Part shown: one piece after another, positions 1-10,649 of the stretch
How the letters are laid out: the number at the start of each line of letters is the position of its first letter
Numbering within the stretch: the stretch's first letter is position 1
Source of the DNA: Microdochium bolleyi
Taxonomy: Eukaryota > Ascomycota > Sordariomycetes > Xylariales > Microdochiaceae
Direction: 5' to 3'
Assembly (NCBI GenBank): GCA_001566295.1
Contig: KQ964246.1
Location: 2,914,001 to 2,978,000 of the forward strand
DNA length: 64,000 bases
Translations under genes and position numbers: made by a program
Notes under the pieces: model-generated
What the model saw: the letters and a program-made list of their open reading frames with translations, nothing else
Told to the model about the DNA's origin: nothing
Databases searched by the model: none

Positions 1-699
1 CCGCCGCGCGTACGACATCTTGCTGTTGATCACGGGGATGCTGCCGAGGCTGCTGGCCGACTTCTTTCGGACGATGCTCGCGGGCGTCGACGACGCTGCA
101 GCAGCAGAACTCGCTGACGCCCTCGCGGCTCGTGAAGTCGTCGTTGGTGTTGCCGTGGAGCTGTGGTGCGGGGCGGGCGAGCCGGCGGCGGAGGAGGCTG
201 CGTGGCTGTTGCTGCTGTCTCTGTTGTGAGCGGCCTGGGAGGCCGCGCCGCCGGGTGCGTGCTGTCCCTCGTTGAGCGCGAGCAGCGCCACGTAGTCGTC
301 CAGGTGGTTCGCAAACGTCTTTTGGCTCTGCAGTATCTTCCGCACGTTGGCCATGTTCTTGCTGCTCCCTCCTCCTGCTCCCGCTCCCCCCTGTTGCTGT
401 CGCGTGCGCGGGTTCAGTCGCCGCGACGGCGGCACCGGGATTGCCGCATCGCGGGGCTGGTTGTCCCTGTCCAGGCCCTCGAGCTCCTTCCGCAGCTTCG
501 CATCGTGTCTCGCGTCCACATCGGCGTAGCTGAACTTCGCGGTCGCCGCTGCTGCCGCCCGGGCGCCGCGTTTTCGGTTCGTCGCGCCGGACGCGTGTGC
601 TGCCGCCGCGGCTGCGGGGCCAACGTCGGGCACGTACGCCCAGCCGGGGGCGTTGGTCGTCCTTGCGCTCGCAAGTTCGACGACGCCGAAGTTGTTCAT
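1..699 (-). CDS. Vps71/ZNHIT1-like SWR1-complex subunit, 5' part (partial)
   Basis: Reading leftward from ATG 699, one frame stays open to the window edge (233 codons, no stop), so the C-terminus lies outside. The protein starts MNNFGVVELASARTTNAPGW, then has an Ala-rich stretch, the charged segment KLRKELEGLDRDN (about residues 69-81) and NVRKILQSQKTFANHLDDY. These two segments resemble the part of fungal Vps71 and human ZNHIT1 that precedes the HIT zinc finger. The family helps the SWR1 remodeller exchange H2A.Z into nucleosomes. The zinc finger itself would lie beyond position 1 and is not seen, so the assignment rests on the N-terminal half. A low-complexity Ala/Ser/Thr/His region fills residues about 140-210. 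No intron is visible. Another HIT-finger family member is the main alternative. Confidence 0.72.
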   Translation of the reverse strand, partial: MNNFGVVELASARTTNAPGWAYVPDVGPAAAAAAHASGATNRKRGARAAAAATAKFSYADVDARHDAKLRKELEGLDRDNQPRDAAIPVPPSRRLNPRTRQQQGGAGAGGGSSKNMANVRKILQSQKTFANHLDDYVALLALNEGQHAPGGAASQAAHNRDSSNSHAASSAAGSPAPHHSSTATPTTTSRAARASASSAAAASSTPASIVRKKSASSLGSIPVINSKMSYARR

Positions 700-1388
700 G
701 TTCCGTGCGCGTAGTTGTGTGGTGTTGGAGACAGTGAAAATCCTGGGAGGCTTTCAGAGGTCCAGGCGAGCTCAAGATCGGAGCTTGATCGCCCGCCCCA
801 CTACGAAATCTGGGGTTCCTTGTTACATCCAAAGCAGCTTTGAGGGTTGTTTCGACAGCAGAATGCTCGAATCAATGCTCTGCTTGGAACAATGGCTAGT
901 TACCGATAAAAAAAATGTCATACAAATGCCCCCATGGTCTCGCAGCAGGGTCATCGGGAGGCCCAGTCGATCGTCAAAGTTAAGCTGCGGAATACTGAAG
1001 CACAACATCCAACGGGTCTGGCATCAAACAAGCGTCCATTCCCAGCACGAGCTTGGTTATGAAGCTTCGTAATGCGTCAAGAAACCCCCAAAGACGTCGA
1101 CTGAGACGGCCGTGTTGTACAACGTTGATTTCCTTGGGTGTTATACACTATTGGACACGCCCCCTACACTCGTTCTGCTCAGGTAGTACATATACCCTTA
1201 CACCCGTGCGAGTCTGCGCTGTACGCTACGCTGCAGGCTTTCAAAAAGCAAGGCAAAAGAGAGAAATTGAGTAGTGTCTCGTCGTAGATCGCTGTGAAGC
1301 ATCGCCACCTCTCCTATCGTAAGAAAATACTCGGTGTTCCTCCAATCCCCTGACGCGTTTCTTTTCTTTGGGTCATGCTGCTGTCCAT
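700..1388. other. Intergenic, upstream of the Vps71-like gene
   Basis: This holds the promoter of the Vps71-like gene and the 3' flank of the small mitochondrial-protein gene, both on the minus strand. Forward ORFs here are short and lack family features. I see no RNA gene or repeat. Confidence 0.6.
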
Positions 1389-2083
1389 TTACTTGCGTCT
1401 CCTCTCGGCGGCGTCCATCTTCTCCTCCAGCGACACGACGTATTGGTTCAGGCGCTGGCAGGCGTTCTGAAGGGCCTGTAATGCACGAAACAGACCATTG
1501 TTAGCACTGAAGACCTCATTTCTTTGTGGCCGTGACGTGGCGGCGCTCAATGTCCCACGGATCCACAAACGTGCGGCGCTTGGAGAATCTGAAGAACAAT
1601 AGTGTTCGGCGAGGTCGTAGACGTTGCTTCGGGAAGCAAGAGGTAGACGTACGTAAATGTCCTCGGTCAGGAGCTCATTGCTCGCTTTGTACTCGCGAAG
1701 GATGTATCCGTAGACGCCAGCGCCCGCGACGGTGCTGCCGAGGAGGAACCCGAGGAGACTACATCACACACACACACGCAACAACAGTCAGCCATCAAGT
1801 ACTGAAGCCTTCGGGGTCTTCGGCCTGTGAGCATGCTCGCCAGGCCATGTGGTCGTCCACGGCCAACGAGCTCATTCCTTCTCCTGCCTGGACGGACGAC
1901 AAGCAAGCGCGGGAAAGAAATAACTCACCCTCCGCGGAAAGCACCGACCGGTTTCCGCACCGGCAGTGGAGCAGCAGCAACGCCGTCAGCCAGGAGCCGC
2001 GCGCTCGTGTGGAAGCTGCGCGCCGCGGGCGCCGAGACCCAGAGGCCGCGAGCGCCTGCCGTCGTCAGGAGTCTGGAGGCCAT
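1389..2083 (-). CDS. Small mitochondrial single-pass membrane protein, unknown function
   Basis: Three exons, complement(join(1389..1475, 1653..1758, 1929..2083)), give 115 residues. Donors read GTGAGT and GTACGT; acceptors read ATGTAG and TTACAG; both phases fit. The N-terminus is Arg/Ser/Ala-rich with RSFHTSARLL at residues 22-31, a typical mitochondrial presequence. One glycine-rich hydrophobic span follows (LLGFLLGSTVAGAGVYGYIL, about residues 53-72), then a short C-terminal helix ending EEKMDAAERRRK that could form a coiled coil. The ATG at 2083 was chosen over an upstream in-frame ATG because the presequence begins there. The first intron ends in a GT-dinucleotide run just before its acceptor. 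I recall similar conserved uncharacterised proteins in filamentous fungi but cannot name a function; inner-membrane location is inferred. Confidence 0.7.
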
Positions 2084-2635
2084 GTCGTGCGGGTCTGTGT
2101 GTTTCTGTGTATGCCTAGACGCTATGCACTTCGAGTGTGGTGGGTGGAGGAATTGTGTTGCTTGGAGGGAAGTTGGGTAGCTTGTCGTCACGGGTCGGGC
2201 GGAGTAGCCCTGGAGCTTCGGGAAGGTGCGACGTCAATTGAAGAGCTCCCCAGCTTGCTCCACTAACCGTGAAAGCTGCTCTGCAGCGCTCTATGCACTT
2301 GGAGACTTTATCTTTCCGGTCTACCCGGCAAGGTCTCGTCAATTTGTCTTGCAAAAAATGCTCATGATCAACATGCATCCGCACTCACGAAATCACTTAA
2401 CTGGATCGCAATCCGCATTTGAAATCCACTGGGCGTGGGCATACAAGTTCATCGTGACAAAGCATGCATGTTTTGGCATATGCTGAAATTGCGCGCTCCC
2501 AAACACGGTTCGTAATGTGACATGTGGCTTAGCCTATCCACTAAAACTGGTACAGAAAATGCAAGATCCCATTTAGAAAAGTTTTACTTCTTTTACTGTC
2601 TTTTGTTCATTCCATTCTCATGATGTGTCAGCCGC
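2084..2635. other. Intergenic between PDI 3' end and the mitochondrial-protein gene
   Basis: Contains the 3' flank of the disulfide isomerase gene (A/T-rich just past its stop, minus strand) and the short promoter of the mitochondrial-protein gene. Nothing else is recognisable. Confidence 0.6.
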
Positions 2636-4214
2636 TTACAACTCATCGTGAGCCTCGGTGGCCTCAGCCTCCTCAGCCTCGGTGGCAGCAGGAGCGACGG
2701 GAGTCTCGGCCTCGTCAGCCTCAACCGGGGCCGAGACGGAAGCCTTGTACTTGCCGTTCTTGGCGACGAACTCGATCAGGTCCTCAATGGTGCGGGAGCC
2801 GCTGTAGGTGACAGGCTCACCCTTGGAGCCAGCAGCGTAGAGCTTGATGGTAGGGAAGCCCTGGATCTCATCGGGGACATCGTTGAGAGTGGCGTCGACC
2901 TTAGCAATGACAACCTTGTCCTTGAACTCGGAGTTGGCGTACAGGGCACCGAGCTCCTCGTACTTGGGGGCAAGAGCCTTGCAGTGACCGCACCACGGGG
3001 CGTAGAACTCAATCAGGACATCCTTGGTATCGTCAAGGACAACAGCCTCGTAGCTCTTGCCAACAACGACGGTGACGGCGCTGTCCTGGGTCTCGGGGAT
3101 GGGTTCAGACTTGACGCTGGGCTCGATCTTGCCAGCGACGAACTCCTCGACAAACTTGGTGATGGCCTCAGCGGTGATGGCAGACTCCTGGGACAGGGGG
3201 AACTTCTGGTTCTTGACGGTGTCCTGGAGAGCGAATGAGGGGAACTTGTCGGTGGCGAGGTTGAGGTTGCCAGCGTGGGCACCGTACAGCTTGGCGTCAA
3301 TGGTAGCGAAGTTGATCTTGCCCTTGTACTTCTCAGCGATGGGCTTGAGGGCATCGCCGAGCTCCTTGCGCTCCTCCTCGGACTCGGAGAAGATGTAGGC
3401 AAGGGGGAGGCCAGCAGACATGTAGCCAGAGTAGGTCTCGGGGCCGACCTCACCGATCAGAGGGGTAGAGGCAGTCTTGGCCCAGGCGACGAGAGCATCC
3501 TCCTCGATCTTGTCGGAGAAGACGACCTGGCCCTCGTCGAAGTCCTTGTAGAGGACGACGGCGGGAGCCTTGACACCAGCGGCGGCGATCAGGTCGGCGT
3601 CGCTAGTGGAGCCGAAGAGGTAGTCCTGGCGCAGCTTCTCGGCAATGGCAGTGTAGGCATCGGTGCTGGCCGAGTCGGTGGCGTCGATGTAGGCGACGAG
3701 GACGACCTTGTCGGACTTCTTGAAGTCCTCGAAAGCCTCGGTGGAGGTCAGGGTAGAGACGGCAGGCAGAGACTGCTTGATCATGTAGGAGGTGATCGCA
3801 GGAGCCTTGCGCTGGCCGGAGTAGGGGGAGACGTTGTCAGCGCCGCGGAAGACCTTGAGGGTAGGGTAGCCCTCGACGCCAAAGGACTGGCAGAGGTCAG
3901 CCTCCTCGGTGCAGTCGACCTTGGCGAGCTTGATCTTCTTGTCCTTGAGCTGGGTGGCAGCATCCTCGTACTCGGGGGCAAGGGCCTTGCAGTGGCCGCA
4001 CCACGGGGCGTAGACTGGATAACAATGAGAGTCAGCACATGGCTTCCAAACTATGCGAGGGTTGGTGAAGAGGAGACATACACTCGGCGAGGACGAGGTC
4101 ATTGGTCTTGACGAAGTCGTCGAAGGTGTCCTTGGTCAGCTGGTGGACGTCGGAAGCACTGGCGACTGCCGCGGCAGCGAGCAGGCCGAAGGCGACTCTT
4201 CGTGCAGTCTGCAT
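2636..4214 (-). CDS. pdi1: Protein disulfide isomerase (ER)
   Basis: Two exons, complement(join(2636..4014, 4082..4214)), encode 503 residues, the usual length of fungal PDI. A signal peptide (MQTARRVAFGLLAAAAVASA) starts the protein and HDEL ends it, so it is a retained ER-lumen protein. Thioredoxin domain a carries WCGHC at residues 49-53 and domain a' a second WCGHC near residue 385; two redox-inactive b domains lie between them, and a Glu/Ala-rich acidic tail precedes HDEL. The single intron (4015..4081, donor GTATGT) splits the Phe codon just before YAPWCGHC. The enzyme forms and reshuffles disulfides in secreted proteins, which fits the neighbouring secretory genes. No exact unfolded-protein-response element was found by eye upstream. 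Confidence 0.97.
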
Positions 4215-6876
4215 TGTGAATGTGTATCTGACGACGGGGAACCGGCAGAGTCAGTAAGAAGAGAAGGTGATGAGTGAGAGAAAGGTAACAGGCTGGCACT
4301 CTGGAGCTAGGAATGGAAGCTCTTAAAGGCAGACGGGGCTCGCCAGGTGGACAGCGGGAGAGGGAGCCGCTGGTCGAGCTGGACAAAGTGGCCACATTGC
4401 CAGATAAGAGGTGGGATGGTGGGCGGATAAGGCACATCAAGGGTCCGGCCGGGGTGGGCCCTGGGCGTGGCCGGGGTTGTGGCACATACTTTCCCTGATG
4501 ATGAGATCTGGATGGGCAAAGCAGGCGTACAATTGATCAGGAAGAACCACAATGGAGTTTTTGACCCCCCGCTCCAAAGAAAACGATGGAAGAACGGCAA
4601 TTCAGTGCACAATGGGCGACATGTTGTTCGAGCGCGGATGAGCAGTGCTTGGGCCCTTCTGCCTCCGTCTCGACCTTCTCGACGGACCGAGGGAGCAGCG
4701 TTTGTAAGCAGCCCTGCTCCAAGTTGCCACGTTGGGGTTGGGGCAACTGTGTTCCTTTGTGCCGCGCCTGGAGTGAGCAGCGTTGGAGGTGGGGTTACTC
4801 TGGCACCAGCCGCCTCTCAATCCGCTCGGTCCGTTCTCCAAAAGGGTCAATCAGCCAGCACCCAGCAACGCCACCGGCGGTCCCTCACCGGACCTGCGTG
4901 AACTCGAAGCGGCCGCAGGCCCAGTCCAGGGCGGAGAAGACAGGTGTTCACTTTCTGCCGTCCCATTCGCACACCTTCAGCTCCAACCACCCGGCTGCGG
5001 CACGGCTCCATCTCCATCCCTCGCAAGCGCATCTGCGCAGGGCAGGGGTTCCCCACTCACGGGCGGCGCTTGGCTTGACAGGCGGGCCAGGATGCAAATG
5101 CCTTGACGGTCCTTCCGTCTCCATTCAAGGTTGTCGGGCATCCTCTTTCGAGGCTTCGAGATACCCACGCTCGCCACGATGCCCTCGGCGCACGCCGGCC
5201 GCTTACGAAAATGGCCCCTCAGGCAGCACCGTGCCGAGGGTGCCCTGTCTCAGGATCCTCTTCTCCATACGCTGCACTGCTCGTCTGACGGATTTTGGGC
5301 TTGTCGTCACAGCCAGGGCGGAGCCTGATCCTGCGCCCAGCCCCCTTGCCTTGAGGCGCGAGGCTGATGCAGCTGTTTTTAGACCACCAGGCGAGCCAGG
5401 CTCAACGAGATCGACCGACTCTGGCAACAATGGATCCCTGCCTCTTGACAGATCTCGTCTTGCAGCAACAACTCCGGGGTTCCTGTTGCAATTCAAACTC
5501 ATGTCCTGCGGAGCAGATCTCATCTCAGCAGTTTCACAACACCTCCGAAACTTCCTATTCGGGCAGACGCCCCAGAACTCTACTGCCGAATGTGGAGAGC
5601 CAATCACTCGAGCGGAAGAAGAGTGCGTTGTGCATCCTGAGTTCGTCTCTTGATCCGCCGTCCAAGTGGAGTGAATCACCATACCAATTTAAATGCTTAC
5701 GCTGGTTGTGGTCGTCTCGTGGCTATTTCGGACCACTGGTCCGGCCGACTGCGATACTGACACCGTGTACTGATGGTCAGCTCGAAGTCTCTCGCTCTTA
5801 CAATCGGTCTCGTCAACAATACTCTTCATTGATGCCCCACTGAAGACGCCAACCACAAAGGGTTGTTATACGATTCACTCAAGTACTTCAGCTGGAGCCA
5901 CTGGCCCAGGAAGCGTGTGACTAATGAGTCGGGAGGAATCGATGTCTTTGCCAAGTACTTTGTCAACTTGGCAGTAACACAATCACAGTGTCGGAACAGT
6001 AATTCAGCCATGAAGCACACTCGTAGCTAACTGGCTGCTCAAACCAGATCTAACAAACAAGCTTGACAAAGATGCGGGGGCCACGCCATGCACGATTGAT
6101 ACTCGTGCAAATAAGCTCGAAGAACTCAGACTGTTTCCTGCGAACAGATTCTTCCAGACACGACTGTCACGGCGTGAAGCTGACGTTCGAGGGTAGCCAT
6201 GGTGCCCACTGGTTGCATCACGTTGACGGTCCAGTCCGAATCATAATTATCGGGAAGAGATGCTCCAGCTGCGTGACTGAAACCGTTCCTGCTTGTTCGT
6301 CTTGGCGTGTTAGTTACTACTGAGATCTCGAGGCGTTAACGACCATTCCCTGGATATGCGCCGGTCCCTGCTGCACTTCTTCCATGTCTTGCTCAAGATG
6401 GCAAGATCCTAGCTTCTCACTGTTACGACTCGCGCCCTTGGACAAATCTCTCGTCAACTTCGTCCTAGAAATGTTGAGCCACTTCGAAGGCTACTCACGT
6501 CTTTCATATATTTTATCTTGACATCGCGGCCAAACCGGCAGAACAAGTTCTTTGATATGACAGCCTCGAATGCCAAAGTCTGATTTTTTGCTTGCATTCA
6601 CCTGCTCAAGGCGCACCTGCCGCTTCGAAGGGAGCCACCGATACACAGTCGCACCTTCCGGTTCATCCCAGCAATGCAGAAGATGGGAAAGGTGTGTCCA
6701 GACGGCATTCGCCGTCTTCGAGATCCGATCCCTAATCAGCCAGCACAAGGACAACACCAGCTTCTCCAGCCAAGCGCCCTCTTTTTGATGAATGTTGGAC
6801 AGTACCTCTTATTCGTTAATCTACTGCCATCGCGGCAGAGTCCGAGCCTGGCCAAGCTCTTCGCTCTCGATCCATC
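4215..6876. other. Long divergent intergenic region (PDI / orphan gene)
   Basis: About 2.7 kb between two divergent starts. The longest ORFs (plus strand 4586-5653; minus strand 5203-5682) are Ser/Arg/Pro-rich, have no domain, and overlap other open frames, so I do not call them. The region probably holds promoters and 5' leaders, including upstream sequence for the orphan gene at 6877. Confidence 0.5.
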
Positions 6877-9800
6877 ATGGACCAGCACCGCGTCCCCCGA
6901 CGTTGTGCCAGTCAGGGGACTCTTCGAAGCGGCTATACGCCTCAACGGCGGCCGGCTCACAGCCTGTCGACCCGCAGACCACTTCACAAGCCCCTCAAAG
7001 CGGTCAACGAGAACTCGATCCTGCTGCCATCCCCAGGTGCTTTGGAAGGCATGCTCAAGACAACGACCGAAACTGGAGACATTGGCATGTGGACCATCAA
7101 GCCAGTCTTACCTTCATCGAAGCGAAAAGAGTCATTCTCCGAGATCACACGCCCCGTCCCTTTTCTATCGGAGCCTGCCCTTGCACGTGGACACAGCCGG
7201 GCTGGCGTTTTCATGTCAAGCCGGAGCCAAACAGCGTCGGAAATACACTCGTTGTATACCTCCGGAAGCCAAAGATCTGTCAGCAGTACAATGCCCTCCA
7301 ACTCCACAAGCGATTATGGGCACCGATCGTTCTCCATGACTACATGCGGGTCGAGGTATCTGCCTCGTCAGTCGTCACACCATACAATGCAGACACACGC
7401 AAGCAGTCTCCAGTTGCAGAGACCGAGATCTCCGTTCCCCTATCCCACAAGGTTGCGACGCCCAGGCGTTCGTCCAGCATCACCAGCCCTGACGGAAACG
7501 GGACTTGTCGACTACAGTCGCATGGTTGAGATCGACAGAATCTCTTCTGTAAGTGGTGAGCAATCCTTCACTCCAGGCCGCCAGATAACTGACAAAGAAA
7601 TCTTCTGCACGATCAGAGGACCGAGCATGGGTCTTACCAGTCGCTTGTCCCGTCCAGAACAAAACATCGCCCACCACTCGGTCTTCGAACAGAGATCAAT
7701 GGTTCAACTCCTAGGTCGAAAGACAGTGATATCTTGAGAGAAAACCGTGTACTGAAGCCCCCTCACCCACGAACGATGTCAGCGGCCTCTATCGCTTCTT
7801 GGAATGCTAGGGACCGCGTCTTGCTTGGGTCCGACGAATCTAGAGCCTACAGTCTAACTTCAATTGCTCCTCCGCTGCCACTTGATATGTGCGTCATGCC
7901 CGTCCAAGACTTGGCATCTTTGGCGGTCACGACTCAACCCGAGACGTGTTACTACGACTACACCGAGGACTTCGGCACACAAGAGCCGGGTCCAGAAAGT
8001 GTTGGCTCAAGCAGATCAACAGTCGGCCATTCCCTGTCTGGCAACCTGCGCCAGAGCGGAGGTCCAATCGAGTATGGGGATGCTCGGGATTACGGTGATC
8101 GTTATTCCGTGTTCACCGCCACAGAGAGCCAGATTCCTAGTCCTGGATCACCGAAGGCTATAGAGCTGGCTTCTGGAGAAGTCAGGTCTGCTTCCTCATA
8201 CTCCCTTCACACACACGCGCTCACTGGAAACGCTAACGAGCAGATCACCTATGTAAATGGGGCCCTTCGACCGAGCTATCATGCCTCACGCGTTCCACTG
8301 CGGATCAATGACATTGATCTTCTTCCATCGCAGCTGACAAGAACGTCCATAGACACGTTCAATCCCAACATGGACGTGGAAGCCAGAGACGTTCCCATTT
8401 TCAGCTACCCTTGCTATCGTTCGACACTGTCGCAGAAGACATCAACCTGCACACCCAACCGGCAAGTTCATGTTGAGAGAAGGAAAGCACCGACAATCCA
8501 CAGTGAGCAGGGTGTGATTATCGGAGACGACCCTGAAGACTGCCTTAATGCTTCAATATTTGCCGATGATGCCAGCATTGCACAGTCCCATCGTCACTCG
8601 AACCGACAGCAAGACTTAGGGGGCATTAAAAAACGAACAGGCCAGGGGAAGTTCCCCATCGAGACCATGGAAAAGGACCACGAGGGCGTCGCGGCCGAGC
8701 AAGCCATGCCAGTTCACAATGCTCCGGACAGTATCAACGAATATGCTCATGTGCAAGCACGACAGCAACCAGTGCCAGCGAATGACACACGAGACAATAC
8801 ACAAACTGTTCGCCATGTTCAGATTCAGCGAAGCTTGACTGAGCCTGGATGTGTCGGTACTGGAAACCTGGCGATGTACTCCTCTGAATTCCCCATTTCT
8901 CAACAAAGTCTGCCTTTCAATCGTGGACGCGATAGACGAAGGGATGCTGTGTCGAGGATCAGTGAACCGCTACCGCCACGAGGAAACATGATGGAGATTG
9001 AACCAATCTTCCCCTCATGCACACTGACCACTCTCGTTGAGCCAAAACCCATATCTGTTAGCCATCAACTTGAGGTGAAGAACAGCATATCGCTCTTGAT
9101 GAAGGCTCTCCCTGCTCTTCCCCGGCATGTCGGATCGAGGTCCGTCCCAGGTATCTCAGCCAGCGATGACGGCAATTCCGTCAAGGTTCTGCAGCCATAC
9201 CAGCTGCCTTCTGCGGCCAACGCGGACTTACAAAAAGATCGGTCAGAAGAACGCTTGATCGCTTGTTCTGCTCAGGAGGCTGAGGATCGACCGCAGCCAA
9301 GTCCTCCAAAGTTGCGACTCAAAATGACGTTGGTGCCCGAAAAGTCGACCCTTGGTGTCTCTCCGACACACATCTCCGCCAGCGGCCTGAAACAAGCTGG
9401 CCAGAAGACCCCCCGCAAGCTCAAGCTGAGGTCTTCCTGCAGCTCACGAGTCACAACTTCGCAGGATGATATCGTCAAACCGAGTGACATGCATGCCGAT
9501 ATTTTCAAGCTTGCTCAGGTGGGCAATGCAGAGCAACTCATTGCACCGAGAGCGCCAGAGAACCCGGACAGCTTCCGTGTGGCAGGGACGGCTTCACCAA
9601 CGAGAAATAGTCAAGAAAGACTGGTGGCCAACACGTCTGATCATAGCGCCGTGCAAAACTGGCGATTTCCACGAACTGAAATTGGGGCATCCACACAGCA
9701 GAAAACGACTGTCCGATTTAAAAGTCGGATGTCAAGTGTCCTGCGCTGGCTCGACGAAACTGACACTCACGAGTGTCACGACTTCCTGGCAGCGACGGGC

Positions 9801-10010
9801 AAGTCGCTTACAGAACAAAATTTGGCGACGAAGAGTTCGGGAAGCAAGGGATCGGACTTCGGCGGTGATCAACTTCATCCCGGAGCTTCATACAAAAAGC
9901 GAAAGCATAGAAGTCTCAGGCAGCTGGTCCGAATCAAGGTCTCCAAGCTGATGAAAGAGGCGAAGGGTGTGGTGTGGAAACGGTCCAAGAGCTGCAATTT
10001 GGCAGCGTAG
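6877..10010 (+). CDS. Large, mostly disordered protein of unknown function
   Basis: join(6877..7548, 7617..10010) gives 1021 residues. The 68-nt intron has donor GTAAGT, a branch-like AACTGAC and acceptor ATCAG; splicing it joins two long frames in phase 0. I do not recognise the family. The N-terminus has a compact motif, GALEGMLKTTTETGD (residues 54-68), which looks conserved rather than random. The middle is rich in Ser, Pro, Gln and Arg with no predicted fold, and is probably disordered. The C-terminal 38 residues are strongly basic and contain an amphipathic stretch (LRQLVRIKVSKLMKEAKG, then VWKRSKSC), which could be a membrane- or protein-binding helix. No signal peptide or transmembrane segment is seen. 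The start has no in-frame upstream ATG before a stop. Confidence 0.75.
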
Positions 10011-10649
10011 ACAAGAAGACTACTGGGATCTGGGAGTTCAGAGAAGCCTGTGTACCCTTGAAGCCAACCTGGTGTGCCTTCGACACAATTTTGTACAACA
10101 AATTTTGGACTGGTGCCTGTCTTCAAGGGCTGTAACAACACAGCGTTTAGGCAGTCCAGGATTGGTACATTGTTAACATGATGCGGCGACTCTGATGGAT
10201 GAGACCGAGCGGAATGGCCCGGTTGGACTGAAGCTGAGATGCCGCACTGCGATCTTTCAGGAGTCGCAATATCGTCACCAAAACTCGATAGGGTTTCCAC
10301 TGTTTGTCCAGCATGAATAAGAACATCATCCAATCGTCGCTAGCCTCAATTTGCGAGCTGCCTGTGAGCTGTTAATCACAGTTGGACGTATGACGTACAC
10401 GCGTGATGCCGGACAACGTGTAAGAAAATGATCATGCATGAGGAGATCGAAATTCGCGTTGGATGACCTGTGAGCTATGTTGTATCTACTTATAAACAGT
10501 GTATACTTTGCCATATCGGGTGCCGGTAGTAGGTGCCGCGCTTCGTGTATGATTCAATGCAGAGATTTACAGACAGATGATGTCGCTCATTATCCGCTCT
10601 AGGCATCTATGCGCCTCTATAACCCTTTCTTCAAAAGCCGCCAGCATGA
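10011..10649. other. Intergenic between convergent genes
   Basis: Lies between the stops of the orphan gene (plus) and MON1 (minus), so it should contain both 3' UTRs. ORFs here are short and featureless. Confidence 0.6.

Noticed and set aside
2648..4111. Two long plus-strand ORFs opposite the PDI gene (196 and 278 codons)
   Set aside because: They are the complement of strongly biased PDI codons; Leu/Gly/Val-rich, no domain, no splice context.
4215..4900. Unfolded-protein-response element upstream of PDI
   Set aside because: Only a partial CAGCGT match was found; no complete consensus on either strand by eye.
4586..5653. 355-codon plus-strand ORF upstream of the orphan gene
   Set aside because: Ser/Arg/Pro/Cys mixture without domains, overlapped by several other open frames in G/C-rich DNA.
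6674..7529. Two further forward ORFs overlapping the first exon of the orphan gene
   Set aside because: Only the 6877 frame joins a long downstream exon through a good intron; the others end without continuation.
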